Shown: piece by piece, positions 1 through 11,850 of the stretch
Position numbering within the stretch: position 1 is the stretch's first letter
Layout: the number at the start of each line of letters is the position of its first letter
NCBI GenBank assembly: GCA_021234155.1
Contig: JAJEKV010000030.1
Span: 17,350,003-17,414,002, forward strand
DNA length: 64,000 nucleotides
Source: Isoetes taiwanensis
Lineage: Eukaryota; Streptophyta; Lycopodiopsida; Isoetales; Isoetaceae
Direction of reading: 5' to 3'
Translations under genes and position numbers: made by a program
The notes under the pieces: model-generated
The model's input: the letters and a program-made list of their open reading frames with translations, nothing else
Told to the model about the DNA's origin: nothing
The model's database searches: none

Positions 1-594
1 TTGGAAATGTCGTCTAGGACATTAACAATAGCGTGGACGAATATTTTCAAAACCCGACAGTGTTTCCTACATGGGTCTCCTTGCTGAGCTCCGGTAAGGT
101 TGTTGGGGAAGGAATATCTGCTACAATATTCCAGTTCCGCATGACGATCAGATTATAGTATCGCGGACACAGCTCGATTCAACCGTCGATCGCCCTTCCC
201 CCCCCTCGTGCGGAGACGAGAGGAAACTGGCTTGATCATATGTCATGTGGCCGAGAATGATGACATCCATGTCCGGCGTGGAGAAACGGCCCTTCTAGTT
301 CCTGTGTAATGAGCTGGATTATATGTTGGGACATCGGGGGACATCTAGCCAAGTAATCGCGGACAAGTTGACCAGGGCCATGGTGCCCAATGGCTGCTGA
401 ATCAGGTTTCTCCGTCTAATAAGTTGGCGCCACCACTGCCTTCTTCTCAAATGATTGTCTCTAAGCAGCTGGAGATCTTTGGGGGGGAGGAACAAGAGCA
501 CGATCAGAGGCTTAAGGGGGATCAGCAGGTTCTGCAAGTGTAGCAAGATCAGCAGGATCAGGTGGAACATCAGCATGAGCAGGACCAAAGATGA
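1..594 (+). other. Decayed region upstream of the H3-like ORF
   Basis: No intact gene is visible. From about 370 to 594 one plus-strand frame is open except for a TAG at 541-543. It encodes a Gln/Asp/His/Glu-rich stretch ending at TGA 592-594, which overlaps the start of the next ORF in another frame. A charged, Gln-rich stretch also precedes the H3 domain of the gypsy ORF at 59319-60578, so I infer that this is the worn N-terminal part of a related retroelement ORF. The first 350 bases show nothing I can name. Confidence 0.35.
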
Positions 595-1154
595 TTAGCG
601 TGATCGATGATCGCGGAAGTCCAGCCCAAAGGAACAGTGCTTCGTGGAAGCCCATTTCCTGGCGTAAGCAGAAATCCACGCCCAAGAGATCCGGCCCGGC
701 AAAGCCTCCTAGGAGACAAGCTGAGAGAGATGCAACCAAGGAGACAGACAAGCATGGGAATAAGCGGAAGCCGAAGGAAGGGGAGCCCAGTATTAGATAT
801 GGTGGCCTTAAGAAGATAAAGGGTGCTTCTCTTGGCATCCAAGCTTTACGGGAGATTAGGTACTGGCAGGCACGCACCCAGCCAATGGTGAGGTACGACA
901 TGCAGGCCATCATTGAGAGGAGGAAGGAATCAAGGAAGAAGAGGAGGGAGAGAGCACCGGATTATATTCCGATGGTGGAGGAGGAGGTGAACAGAATCCA
1001 AGCAGAGGCCTTGGATATACTACAAGAGGCAACAGAGGCTCATCTAGTCAGCCTCTTCGAGGACAGTGTCCGTTGTTGTGTGCACAGAGGACGTGTTACT
1101 GTGCAGGACAGGGACTATGCCTTAGCTAGATACTTCCGTGGATGCCTCCCTTAG
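591..1154 (+). CDS. Diverged histone H3-like protein of a retroelement module
   Basis: A 187-residue ORF whose C-terminal half follows the histone H3 fold. Residues near 84-96 (IQALREIRYWQA) match the H3 alpha-N segment (VALREIRRYQK). The stretch ALDILQEATEAHLVSLFED matches H3 alpha-2 (ALQEASEAYLVGLFED). The stretch CCVHRGRVTVQDRDYALAR corresponds to H3 [19 protein letters not shown], and the ORF stops three residues after the H3 terminal RG. A basic tail around residues 26-50 (KRSGPAKPPRRQ) resembles H3 RKSTGGKAPRKQ. The alpha-1/loop-1 part is replaced by a longer Lys/Arg/Glu-rich segment, and the H3 signature RKLPFQRL is missing. At 187 residues it is longer than canonical H3 (about 136). 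What is seen is the motif order; membership of the H3 family is my inference. The ATG could lie further downstream. A diverged CENP-A-like gene is an alternative. Confidence 0.62.
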   Translation: MISVIDDRGSPAQRNSASWKPISWRKQKSTPKRSGPAKPPRRQAERDATKETDKHGNKRKPKEGEPSIRYGGLKKIKGASLGIQALREIRYWQARTQPMVRYDMQAIIERRKESRKKRRERAPDYIPMVEEEVNRIQAEALDILQEATEAHLVSLFEDSVRCCVHRGRVTVQDRDYALARYFRGCLP

Positions 1155-1309
1155 GAGCCTTTTGTAACCCGTTTTCGGTTAATAATATATGAGTGTTTTA
1201 ATATTTTCTCTCTTTATGCTTACATTTTAGTTCTCGTTATATGTTGAGGTTTTGTATTTATTTGCTATTCTATTTATTGAGGCTGTGTATTCATTTACTA
1301 GTGTTGACC
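1155..1309. other. AT-rich 3' flank of the H3-like ORF
   Basis: T-rich sequence with AATAATATAT-like stretches that could hold a polyadenylation region. No coding potential is seen. Confidence 0.3.
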
Positions 1310-1530
1310 GTGGCCAAGGTGCGAAAATGACTATTCCACATTCTGTGGGAAGGTCTATTTCGCACTGTCGCTACGGTGCGAAAGTAATAGTTCCTAACTT
1401 TTTGAAGGGTGCAATTTCGCACCATGACTACAGTGCGAAATAGACTGTTCCACACGCTGTGTGGGGGCCATTTTCGCATCGTGGATACGTTCAGTCATTT
1501 TACTCATACAACGTGCCGGGGTGCGAAAAT
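1310..1530. repeat. Regularly spaced palindrome array (copy A)
   Basis: About five units, spaced roughly 55-58 bp, each centred on an imperfect palindrome of the form TTTCGCACCGT-n4-ACGGTGCGAAA. The clearest are near 1358-1382 and 1413-1440. Spacers differ in sequence but several hold a second small hairpin (TTCCACA...TGTGGG). The same repeat occurs at 32960-33225. The array lies about 150 bp downstream of the H3-like stop codon, suggesting it belongs to the same element. Confidence 0.75.
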
Positions 1531-1615
1531 GTGCGGTAGATAGATGGATCACATGTATCACTTATGGTTACATCCTTATAACTAGAGGATGTCTGAAATA
1601 TTCTAGTAACAGAAT

Positions 1616-1960
1616 TTATAACTCATATAAGAGGCATAACATATATGAATGAAGCAGTTCATTCACACTCGAGCTCGTCATGAGCAGGTGGTTGAGTGAT
1701 GCTATTAAGCTCATAGGCGCCGCGCTCTGGAACCCAATCAAGGTGGATAACAACACGATCTCGGAGGAAGAACGAGTTTGACCCGTAGTTATTCCATCTA
1801 GCCAGGGAGCAAGGGGGATACCCCTCTGCTTGCATCTAACAAGATCATTAAATGTCATAGAGCAAGTAATGGAGTTTATATCTTTGGGACGAAGAGGCAA
1901 GGTAGACCCCTTGGAATGAGAAGATGAGACCGAGACATAGCAAATGGATGCCTTCTGCAT
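1616..1960 (-). CDS. Unrecognised 114-residue ORF
   Basis: Open minus-strand frame with balanced, protein-like composition (for example DLVRCKQRGIPLAPWLDG). I do not recognise a family. It lies between the palindrome array and a TE-like terminal palindrome, so a transposon or captured-gene origin is plausible. It may not be expressed. Confidence 0.3.
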   Translation of the reverse strand: MQKASICYVSVSSSHSKGSTLPLRPKDINSITCSMTFNDLVRCKQRGIPLAPWLDGITTGQTRSSSEIVLLSTLIGFQSAAPMSLIASLNHLLMTSSSVNELLHSYMLCLLYEL

Positions 1961-2029
1961 TGAATGGAGCTGTACTTATATCGAACAAAATTATTGACAT
2001 GCACTGTAGCAGCATTATTGGTTATATAT

Positions 2030-2410
2030 ATGAGCATAATGTACAAAATACACATGTAAATATAATGTACATATATAGTATATATCCTTATATATATACA
2101 ATTATATGGAGGTCTACCAACATGGTGTAGAGATTGATCTCGGCCGTCCATCTCTGAGATGGACGGCCCAGACGGTGCCACCTCGTAACACCCCAAGCAC
2201 CCCCCTTATTTGGGGCTTTTAATCTGGGCCCTTGAAATTGAGGCATTTTATCTAGACCGTCGATTAAAATTATTTGGGGCTTTTCATATGGGCCTTCGGA
2301 TTAAAAGGGAAGGTCAAATCTTGGCCGTCAATTTTGGATCTAGGAAGTTGCGGGGAAGGTGATAGAATTGGGGCTTTTAATCCAGATCATTGCAATTGGG
2401 GCTTCTAATC
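2030..2410. repeat. Transposon-end-like sequence with perfect palindrome (copy 1)
   Basis: An AT-rich run ending TATATATACAATTATAT is followed by a perfect 27-base palindrome at 2142-2168 (GGCCGTCCATCTC, one base, GAGATGGACGGCC). Several copies of a GGGGCTTTTAATCTGGGCC-like motif follow near 2211, 2274, 2369 and 2396. The same order occurs at 14093-14240 and, inverted, at 31640-31830. It looks like the terminal region of a DNA transposon family; no target-site duplication could be assigned. Confidence 0.5.
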
Positions 2411-4389
2411 TCTTCCCTTGATTTAAAAGTCAAGGTGCACCATTACAGCTTCGAAGATGTCGACTAGAAGTCCTTGGTTCCGATTTACTGTGTTGCCATA
2501 GTTTCGATTCGATTCTGGCGACGACCTCTGCTTCTAATTTCGATTATATGGCCGGGTAAATGGATGCCCTCTCCTTTTTCGGTTTACGCTATGGCGCTCG
2601 TGTCTTGTCGACCAAAAGGATCTGTTTCCTCGGGCGAAGTTGTTGTTAGTGATCACCGGTTAGAGTTTGTGCGTATGGCATCTATGATCTGTTTCATTTC
2701 GGCATACAAGATCTTTAGAGCAAGCAAAAAAATCGCGAGTGCTTCCCGACCGCTTTGCCAAAACTTCTCTTAATTTGATGGATTTCTTTTTGTGCCACTC
2801 AAATCTTGTCGAAATATTTCGCAATAAGTAAAGTTGCAAATATTTGAGAATGCCTGATCTTTATATATGCATGTTTTGGTCCCAAACATAGATCTCTATA
2901 CTTTCGGTTTTGCTTCATTATTCCTAAGATGGTTTCTTCAAGCAGTCCTTGTGCCATCGAGAAGCGTAGCTAAGTATCTTCTTTACGCTTAATCTCAAAT
3001 ATCTCCCCGATCGCTTTTGTGTGAGCCAAGTGCATCGGCTCTTTTCTCATTTTATGTTATTCCAAATTTGTCTAATATTCGACCGCCTCTTTAACTATCT
3101 AGGGTTTTCGCCTCATGTGCTTGGGTGTAAGGTATTGCCCGAAAACTCATTTTCGCATTCCAAAAGTCCATAAGTATGATCAACGGGTAGATCTCATGAG
3201 ACTAGTGCCATTGTCGAATCGAATTAAAAGTAGAACTTCGAGAAAAAGGATGACAGAAATTATGCCGCTTTGCACACAAGATTCCCCGTCGCAAATGAGT
3301 GCATCCGCTTCCGTGATCATGATAGCAAATTATGCCGCTTTGCACGTAAGATTCCCTGCCCCGCAAATGAGTGAATCTGCTTCGGATCATCAACAATGTG
3401 TTGTACCTCTTGCTTACCTCGAGTTGTGTTTGCTGGATATTGGGGTGACCAATTGGCCCTTTTCAAAATTTAGCATTGAAGGAATTTGTTTTATAACTGC
3501 TATGCGGTGAGGACATATTCGAAAGTGGGTTACCAACGCAGTTATGATTGGCCACCAAAATGTAGCCTATGCCGGTTTGCATTCCTTATTATAGTAACAA
3601 GTATTACCGTGTCTACGTAAGGATCTTATTGTGTTGGGCTCGATCATAGTTTATTGAGGTTCTTAACCATAATATAGGCGATGTTCTCCACAATGGAACT
3701 TGGACTCATCACATCTAGAAGTATTTATTTTGGCTTTATATTGATCCTTGCAAAGAATGATGGATGTTCACAAAAAGGAATCTAGATAGCAAAGGACATG
3801 ATTTTATTTTTTTTGTTCTCAGCAGTTGTACCGACCGGCATAGCTAATAGCACCTCTTCATGGAGTAGGTAAAGAAAACGATTTGCAGCTTTGCTTCATT
3901 GTTTGGCATTGGTTTGGGTTTGCTTCTATTGTTCGATAAAGTGCAAGTTCTTAGAGATGTCTTTGTTAAAATGATTTACGTAGTTAGGGATGGCAAGAAG
4001 CAATGTTGTTATTTGTCCCTCATAGCTTGTGATTCTCGCTGGAGCGGGAAGAGCTGGAAAAAGGATAGCTACCGGATACCTTTCTCAATGTGGTAGATGC
4101 AAGTAATTGCTGTTCCATCTCAATCTTTATATGGATTTTGCATGCATATGGTTATATGAAGTTGTAGGGTTTAAGCTTCTTTGTTGCCTCGTTAAATGTT
4201 TGCCACCGAGCATATTGTCCCTCCAAGGTCGCTTTTCTATGTCTCTTTCAAATGGCGGGGAGGTTCAAATGGATCATATAAATCCTCGCAAAGGTGAGGT
4301 TGTTGTATAAGGATGACATGAGTGTGGATGCTGGACCTTGAGATGCAATCGAGTTTGCAAATAAGAGCAAGGTATGCTTAACTCATGTA
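2411..4389. other. No supportable gene
   Basis: Mixed sequence with a few short open frames (for example 2474-2773 and 3115-3510 on plus) that show no recognisable motif. Locally duplicated phrases occur near 3261-3380 (AATTATGCCGCTTTGCACGT repeated with changes). Probably decayed captured or intergenic DNA. Confidence 0.3.
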
Positions 4390-4551
4390 AGCTCCAGCCC
4401 CCCAGTGTCCTCCTCGAGGCCTGGCATGCCTCCACCTCGCATGCCTCCACCGTTCTTTGGATCTCCAATGGGAATGTTTGGCCCACCAAGGCCCGCATGC
4501 CTCCAACATCCGGGTCAACAAAGAAGCAGCAGGCACCACACAAAGAGTTGA
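4390..4551 (+). pseudogene. Pro/Met-rich coding-like fragment
   Basis: A 53-codon open stretch rich in proline and methionine, with the repeated tract RPGMPPPRMPPPFFG followed by SPMGMFGPPRP, ending at TGA. Such tracts are common in tails of spliceosomal and other RNA-associated proteins (SmB, U1-C and similar); no family can be fixed from this piece. The surroundings are non-coding, so it is read as a gene fragment. Confidence 0.35.
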
Positions 4552-7028
4552 GCTTTTGGCTTTTAGTTTTTGCTTAAGATAGTTGTCCGCCAATCAGAAC
4601 CTTTTGGTAGTAAAATTGATCTACAAATATGATAAAATCAGTTCCAAGTATGTGTTGTGTGCTTCGTGATATTTGAATGGTGTTTTAGAAACATTATTTT
4701 GTCCCTTCTTGAATCTACTATCTTAGCATAGATCTTGCAAGGTCTCCGCCATTAATTTTTTTTTTTGTAGTGTGATTGGTATATTAGCATCCGTACATAT
4801 TTGCCGCTAGGTTGCCAAAGACACTATGATTTTGCACTTTTCCCATAATCGCTTGCTAGAGGGCCTTTTAACTTCCCCGAGTAAGTATAAATTTTTATGC
4901 CCATGAGGAAAATGTGCTATCAAGAGAAATGGACATGCCTCGCACGCTTATCAAAAGTCCGGTTCTCATTGGACATGTGACCACGCTATGGGCTTTTATG
5001 GCTCTTCAAGCTACGATCTACCGGAGATTAATAGAATGTTGGTTTTAAAATTATGGTTGGAGCCTCACATGAAGAATGTCCGCTTTATTATTAATGATTT
5101 TGCTTGTTGACAAATTCCACCGGATGTTAAGAGGCTTGTGGACCTCATTGGGATCACATCCCTCGAAGAGGTGAATTCTTTTCGATATGCATTTAAGATG
5201 TATCCGCTTCTTCTTCCAAGTTGTGTTCACATAATTTTTTGCCTCTTTAACTCTTCCCATGCAGATGCGCTAAAATGGTTGGCGGACACGGACTTGCTTT
5301 GAAATATGCTTGTTGATAAGCTCAAAATTTTGAGGTACTATGGTTTTATTTATAATGCCATTACTTTGTGTCAAAATGGGTCCAAGTGCATTCTAATGCG
5401 GCGTAGATACTTTCAACTGTGGACACAAACCGCCCGTCGCTTTTGCATCTCAAATTTTCAAGCCCAACGCATCGGACTTAAAGTTTATCAAGCGTTTTAG
5501 CATTCATTATGATTTTTGGTAATATGGGACCTTATGCTCACCGCTTGCGTGTTCGTGGGTGGGTTATTCAATCATGCATTGAGGATCTACTATCCAATCC
5601 AACATTAATTCATTCTCTTTACTCAGGTGCATTTCGTGAGTACTATTCATTTAACATTTGGGGCACGATCACAACATGTACTTCAAGCCCTTTCTCGCAG
5701 CCTAATCCTGAAACCGTTGTGGGCATGGTGCAAAAGGTAGGTCGGGCCTCGATATTTTCACTCTTTTTATCGCCAACACATTATCTTTGTCATCTACATG
5801 CATAACGGAGAATGCTTTAGATAATGATCTCGATAGTTATCAAGGAATTGGTATAACGAGAATGCAACAAAGTTGGGACATGCTCGTAAGGGTTTGTATA
5901 CACGGGTGGCCTTTCTACCTCACAGAAAGGTTGCGACATTGGGTTGTGAGCAGAATTTGCTCAAGATGATTCCCCGCGATGATGATGATGGTTATAATAT
6001 AGATCAAGTATAAAACTTCCATATTTGAGACCGTGGATATGCGATGAAAAAAAGAGTGCCGGGTCGCGCAACTTTTTAACGAGACTACTTGAAGCCGATG
6101 CCAACCTGCTTTGCTCCAGCCATTTGGCCGAGGTGTGTCCGGTTTCAAATCTTGAAAGCTAGTATGATTATTCTTTTTTTCAAGCATGGTAAATATGCGT
6201 AAAGATGTGCATGATTTGGCAATGTTTAATGCATGCGCTTCTTCATATGGATTACTTGGATAATTGAATGTCGAGCATTTTATAATTAGCCCTGTGCATC
6301 AAAGGCATACCGACTATTGCATCAAAAGACACTGCTTATTTCTCACAAGGCCTCGATAATCTTCATAGTAAGATGGCACTAGTTCAGACAAATTACTTCG
6401 TGATTTCATTTGGATTACAACAGGAAGCTCTTAAAATAAAAGGATAACTACAAATTTGTTTGGTTCTCTAATTTCATGTTGGCTATTATAAGGGAAACCA
6501 ACAGTTAAGACATCGCACTAAATAAGGTCTTCAGTTCAACTTTAGATAGATAGAGGTCTTTTGTCATTTTACCTTTTCACGCGAGCCCATTTGCGTTTAT
6601 ATGTTTGGTATTATGTTATGTTTCGGTTCTCATATTAAGTCTTTGATCTGCAGCTTTTGATATGAAGCTTTTACTACATGGAGAACAATATTTGAGCTTC
6701 ACAGCCTCTTCCCTGCTTCAGGTCATGTGAGTTGATTATACCCCGCCTTTTGAGCTTCTACCGCCTCTTGACAAGGGAGTCGCTTCGCAGTGTCCGCACC
6801 AAAGATATGGGTGTCCGGCCTTCAAGATAAAGGTAAAGTACGAGGGTCTACTCATCATCAAGAATATACAAGCCCAAAATTTTTATGTCATTTTCGAGGT
6901 TTCCCATGTAGATGTATTTCATGTCCTATTCTTCTCATCGCTTCAATGGTCGGACATGTGAGCAAAGGTCGCCAATGCCAAATTGCATCGGACATCCGAC
7001 AAATTACCGTTTTATATATCAATTAAGT
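4552..7028. other. No supportable gene
   Basis: Only short open frames (5051-5260 minus, 5306-5500 plus, 5509-5805 plus, 5915-6187 minus) without recognisable domains. The phrase near 5124-5220 reads as a coherent peptide (VKRLVDLIGITSLEEVNSF) and could be an old exon piece, but I cannot name it. Confidence 0.3.
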
Positions 7029-7778
7029 GAATGGTGCAACATGTAATGTCTTGTTTGGAAAATGAAAGTCCGCTATTGGTGACATGTGAGGCCAAATGTT
7101 AAAAATATCCAGCTTGGTCTTTTTAAAATTTCAGTAAAGCAAAGAATTGCGAGCTTGAGCTTCGAGCAATGAGCTTCGTGAGACCGCCCATGGTCTACTT
7201 AAGGTTTGTAATGAAAATGAGCATTTTGTTATTCAACATGCATGTGTATTTAAAAATATATAGGACCATTTAAGATTTCTGGCCGAGCTCTATGATTTTT
7301 GGAAAGTAGTAAGACAAATGAGATACCTTATGAATTGTTTAGTCTTCAAATGATTTCAAATTTTGAGGTGATTTCTTTCCCTAACATTTGTCAACTTGCG
7401 AAGGAATGGTGCAACATGTAATGTCTTGTTTGGAAAATGAAAGTCCGCTATTGGTGACATGTGAGGCCAAATGTTAAAAAATATCCAGTTGGCCTTTTTA
7501 AAATTTCAGCAGAGCAAAGAATTGCGTAACTTGAGCTTCGAGTTGAGCTTCAGAGACCGGTTCATGGTCTACTTAAGGTTTGTAATCGAAATGAACATTT
7601 TGTTATTCAACATGCATGTGTATTTAAAAATATATAGGAATGTTTAAGATTTCTCGCCGAAGTTCTATGATTTCTCGAAAGTAGTAAGACAAATGAGATA
7701 CCTACTCTCAATTGTTTAGTCTTCAACAAATTTCAAATTTTGAGGTGATTTCTTTCCCTAACATTTGTCAACTTGCGT
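7029..7778. repeat. Tandem duplication of about 375 bp
   Basis: The segment beginning GAATGGTGCAACATGTAATG at 7029 recurs at 7404. Both copies run to the same ending, CTAACATTTGTCAACTTGCG, at about 7400 and 7778. Small substitutions and indels separate the copies. No coding function is seen. Confidence 0.85.
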
Positions 7779-8565
7779 TGAAATTGAACATGGAAAACAT
7801 CCTCTGCTTTGCCGGAATTCCTTCCGTCCAAAGGTCGTTTTAAGGTGATTGGTCGCCGCCTTTTTATTGATTTATTACATATTACAATTCGATAATGGTT
7901 AAGTGCAATGTAGGTTGTTCGATACCATTCTTTGATTGTTGATCTCAATTCACTACCAGGAGATTCGCTTGCAACAAAGATGGGCTATTGGAGAAAACCA
8001 CCGGGCATTTCTGAAATACTTGGCTCCCCGTGGGTCTCATGTCGGGGCTCATGATTGCCTTGCTGAAAATATGTCAATCATTTGAAGCAATCTCCGCACA
8101 AAGCAATCTCCTTGACAAAAGACATAAGGTTTGTATCCAAAACCTTATTTCAACGCCGTAATGTTTGTCTTTGAGCCTTGCGTAAACACATTCGTGAAAA
8201 TGATGTCGGCAGCTCGAGCAGCCCCAACCCCTTTTGCGAGCAAGTATGCATGTGTTATCCGCTTTCTAAATTTGGCCGAAAGGTTCTCAGAAAAAAATGA
8301 CATTTCTAATTTTGATTTCTCGCATGCAAATAATGTGGTGTTGCGTGATTTTCTCAATATGTTCTTTCGTGATGTGTACAGCCGATTCCAAACGCTTATA
8401 ATCCGGGTGATGGTGGTGCTATGGAGGATCCCCGAAAATGTTGATCCAAGAAGATAAAGGTGGTCCATTACCGTGGCCGCAGAAGTAATACAAAGGTAGT
8501 TTTTGGACTAAGGGTTAGCAATTTAGAGTGTGGAATGTTGGGTTTAAACTGATGGAATAAATTCA

Positions 8566-8752
8566 CGAGGGTTCAAAGCCATGGGGCTACATGGGGAAAG
8601 TGGAAAACATGGATCGGGAGGATGTAAAAGAACTTGTGAATAGATGGTGGGAAGTGTACAAGGATCCGGCAAAGGGATTTGTTTTATCCGAGACGGACAT
8701 TATATCCGTGGAGATGTATGCTAACAAGCCGGGTGGAATTTATGATAGTTGA
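8566..8752 (+). pseudogene. Unrecognised coding-like exon piece
   Basis: About 60 uninterrupted codons, bounded by a stop just upstream and TGA at 8750-8752. The composition is strongly protein-like: KPWGYMGKVENMDREDVKEL, then NRWWEVYKDP and ISVEMYANKPGGIYDS. I do not recognise the family. It may be the last exon of a captured or decayed gene; no promoter or partner exon is identified. Confidence 0.4.
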
Positions 8753-10639
8753 CGGGGCTCGGCAATTCCTTCCTACCGCCTACCAACAATTTGTAATGTT
8801 TTGACACCCGTGAAATATATATAGATCCGGCCGACCTTTCCGCCACTTTTAGATCTTGAAAGGGTAATCGCGAAGTCCATCCGGTGTCTGCGTAGTAAAT
8901 TAACAGTGTATGTACACATTGTGCTTTTTGAAACAAATGTTCAATAGGCTCAATTTGATTGTTAACATTTTTGTTGTTCGCCATGCCCTTTAAGTCTGTA
9001 TTTTCGCATCTTATGTACTACGTAATGCATGCCCGGAAATCATTCCTACAGACAATTTTTCTCGGCGGCGCGGAAGGGCTGAAGCTCTTGACAAAGTAAG
9101 GCTACCGATGGGGAGTTTCTCATATTAGTAGGCCACATCATGCGTAATGTAGACCTCAATGTGCAAACTCTTACAATTTCTAGAAGTCTTTATGTGCCCT
9201 TTATTTTCTTTGACAGTTCCATCCGTAAAGTATAGCGACAAAGATATGGACGTAAATCGCTTTGGAAAATTTTTCGAATTGACGCCGGCTTTATTGGCAT
9301 GAAAAATCATGGTGGCAACCTAATATTAAGGTGGGTAATTGTTGTGTTTATTTAAGAACTAGACTTCACAACCTTTAATTCCGCTACAAAGTTTATAGTA
9401 ATCACGACATAAGTGACATTCTCGCTTCCGTAAAATGGAAAAACAACTTCACAATTCATGCCAATACGTAATCAATATTTCAAATGAACTAATGGGCCGC
9501 ATATGACAAGACATAGATTTAATGGTTACGATTACCTTGAGAGAAATGTCACCAAATTTCTCACCACGCTCAATCAAGCGAGCTTTCCCCGCGCAGAAAT
9601 ATCCTCATATTCCAAATAAGAAGAAAAGATTGCACCCAAAGAAAAAAGGGAAATAGATAATGATTAGTTTTAATACCAGTATGGCTAATAGTCGACAATC
9701 GTATCCCCTCAGAGATCCGCGGAACAACAAGGTCAAATATTGTGGAGGAGTATACTCTCCGGTAGAATTTTCAAGAATAACAATGGGGTAAAGAACCGTA
9801 AAAATTCACCCTCTCGAGATGCGGCAACAAATCCCCTTGTTTGATCGATACGACGGGCAAACCGCCACAAACATGAGATATATTTTAAATTCTTATCCAC
9901 GTGAAAAAAAAATGAACAAATGAATTACCGCAGTAAGCACAAAAATCCTAACCTTATAACTTTCTACTGACAAACATAAACCGGCTTATTCATGTTTCTT
10001 GCAACCAATGAAACTTGCTACATCCAACCCAAAGATTACCTAGTCTACCCTCTAGAAGAAACCAAGCTCTCAAGAGTTCTCGAAATTGGCAAATCACCAA
10101 AGGAGAATAAGTCTCTAGACTAGCTTTGTAGAAAAAAAAAAAATAAAAATAAAAAAATCATGCATTTCGTTGTAGTAAAACTAAAATACTTTTGAAACCA
10201 TTAAAACTAAAAAATAGGTATTTAGCCGTGTAGACAACACAGAAATGCTTTCCATTTGAAACTGCAAGCTTCAATAGTGCTAAAACTACTCTTGAATAAC
10301 CATGAACTAAGATTTTGCAGCCGTCTTGGACAAAGTCTTGCCCAACCAATGCTATAGTTTGTCGCGGCTCACCAAAAAACAACTTATTGAGTCGCGTGAT
10401 AATGATAGCGGGGAATAACTACAACAAAGCTTAACTCTTAAGCATTTACATCTCTTTTTTAAAAACTTGAAGGTCTAGGAACTCTTTGTGGAGGATCGAA
10501 CACTATATTTGCCGAAGCTTATGGAGCTGCTCCATGCGATAATACATTTTGGTTGGACAGTGCTTTTACAGAGGGAGTATAGCACTAAACCTGCGATCCT
10601 TGACTTAATTTAAATTTTCTGTTTCCTGACAATGAGAAA
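8753..10639. other. No supportable gene
   Basis: AT-rich sequence with short random frames on both strands. A motif like a Stowaway MITE end (CAGAGGGAGTAT) is seen near 10569-10581, but no partner end was found. Confidence 0.3.
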
Positions 10640-11850
10640 GACGGAGCTTACCATGCCCCATTCCTGCAGGGAAGGTCAAGGTTTTTCTTCGACATTCAAC
10701 TTTAACTAGCACCAAAGTTGAGCTATCAAACTTGACTTTGCTAGATAAGTTTTTTCTCAGACATTGAGTCAGTCGCTTGACACTCATCAAGTTGTCAAAT
10801 TATTCTTCAGTTTGTACACTTGAGTCTCCAGATTGGTAGTGTTAGTAATGATGTGATTTCATCGCCCACGATCAAACTTTGACGAAAGGTTTGACTCTGA
10901 CATTCATTTAGGTCGACTCTTTTAGTTTAGCTTCACTTTTCGATTTGACCTTGCCCCTTAAGGTAACTTCAACTTTCAACTTTCTTAATAAAATCTTCAC
11001 CGAGAACTTCTAATGGTTAGGATTCAAGGCAATAGCAATGAACCTCTTAGTGTAATCTCCATTTAGTGAGTATTTTGATGGAGATACACTCCAGGTATTT
11101 GTTCTGCAATCAATGAAAGCTAGGGCAAAAGTATCAGAGTTATTACCTTCTTTTACAAAACCAATTTAGTGGTTGCCAGATGGGACCATGTATGATGGAA
11201 TTCGCTATTGAGAAAAATAATACATTTAATCTAACAAAATATTAGTGGAATGATAAGTTTCAACAGCGAGCGTCTCAAATGATGGTGTGGAATGCAAGAA
11301 AATTACCAATTCCAACAACTTTGAAGATTCCAAAAGGAGGACCATTATGGATTGGAAAACAAGCTTTCAGCATGGCACTTCCACTAAACATTGAATCATT
11401 CTTATTATGTAGATGAAGAAGTTCTAATAAATAGTGGTGATTCTAACTACTAGAAGTTCTAAACAATGGTACGCTTCCTCTAACGGCTATTAGGCAAGGG
11501 ATTTAGCTTAAAACATCATGATTTTGGATTAGATGGACTATTTGTCTGACAGGACAATTGAGAATGTAAAAATCTCAAACAAGATGCGCATTAAAGGCAT
11601 TATTATTTCACAGTATGTTCCTAATAAATTAATGGATTATTATGCTTGAATTCGATTTGAGCAAAAAACAATTTGGGATTTCTTTATGACTATATATTAA
11701 AAGAAAGACTACCAAATTACATGAAATTATATGACAATGTCGACCCATTTAACTTCGACTATGAGTTCTTCTTACTTAATTCTTGGCACCCAACTTTAGA
11801 AGCTTGAATTTTACTCTCCGATCTTTGTATCCTTCATTTACCAAGGCTGT
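10640..11850. repeat. Dispersed 1.2 kb repeat, copy 1
   Basis: Matches 22390-23451 plus 24944-25045 over its length with moderate divergence. Shared phrases include GACTTTGCTAGATA and GTCAAATTATTCTT near the start and AACTTCNACTATGANTTCTT near the end. This copy lacks the Pack-MULE found in copy 2 and so shows the pre-insertion state. No intact ORF is present; the nature of the repeat is unknown. Confidence 0.7.

Noticed and set aside
1310-1530. CRISPR-like array (regular palindromic repeats with variable spacers)
   Set aside because: The context is a eukaryotic nuclear genome with introns and LTR elements, no cas genes are present, and the units are imperfect and themselves hairpins.
8131-8468. 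Overlapping ORFs of 108 (plus) and 107 (minus) codons
   Set aside because: Mutually antisense frames without motifs; at most one could be real and neither is recognisable.
10569-10581. Stowaway MITE terminus (CAGAGGGAGTAT)
   Set aside because: No inverted partner or TA duplication could be found within a reasonable distance.
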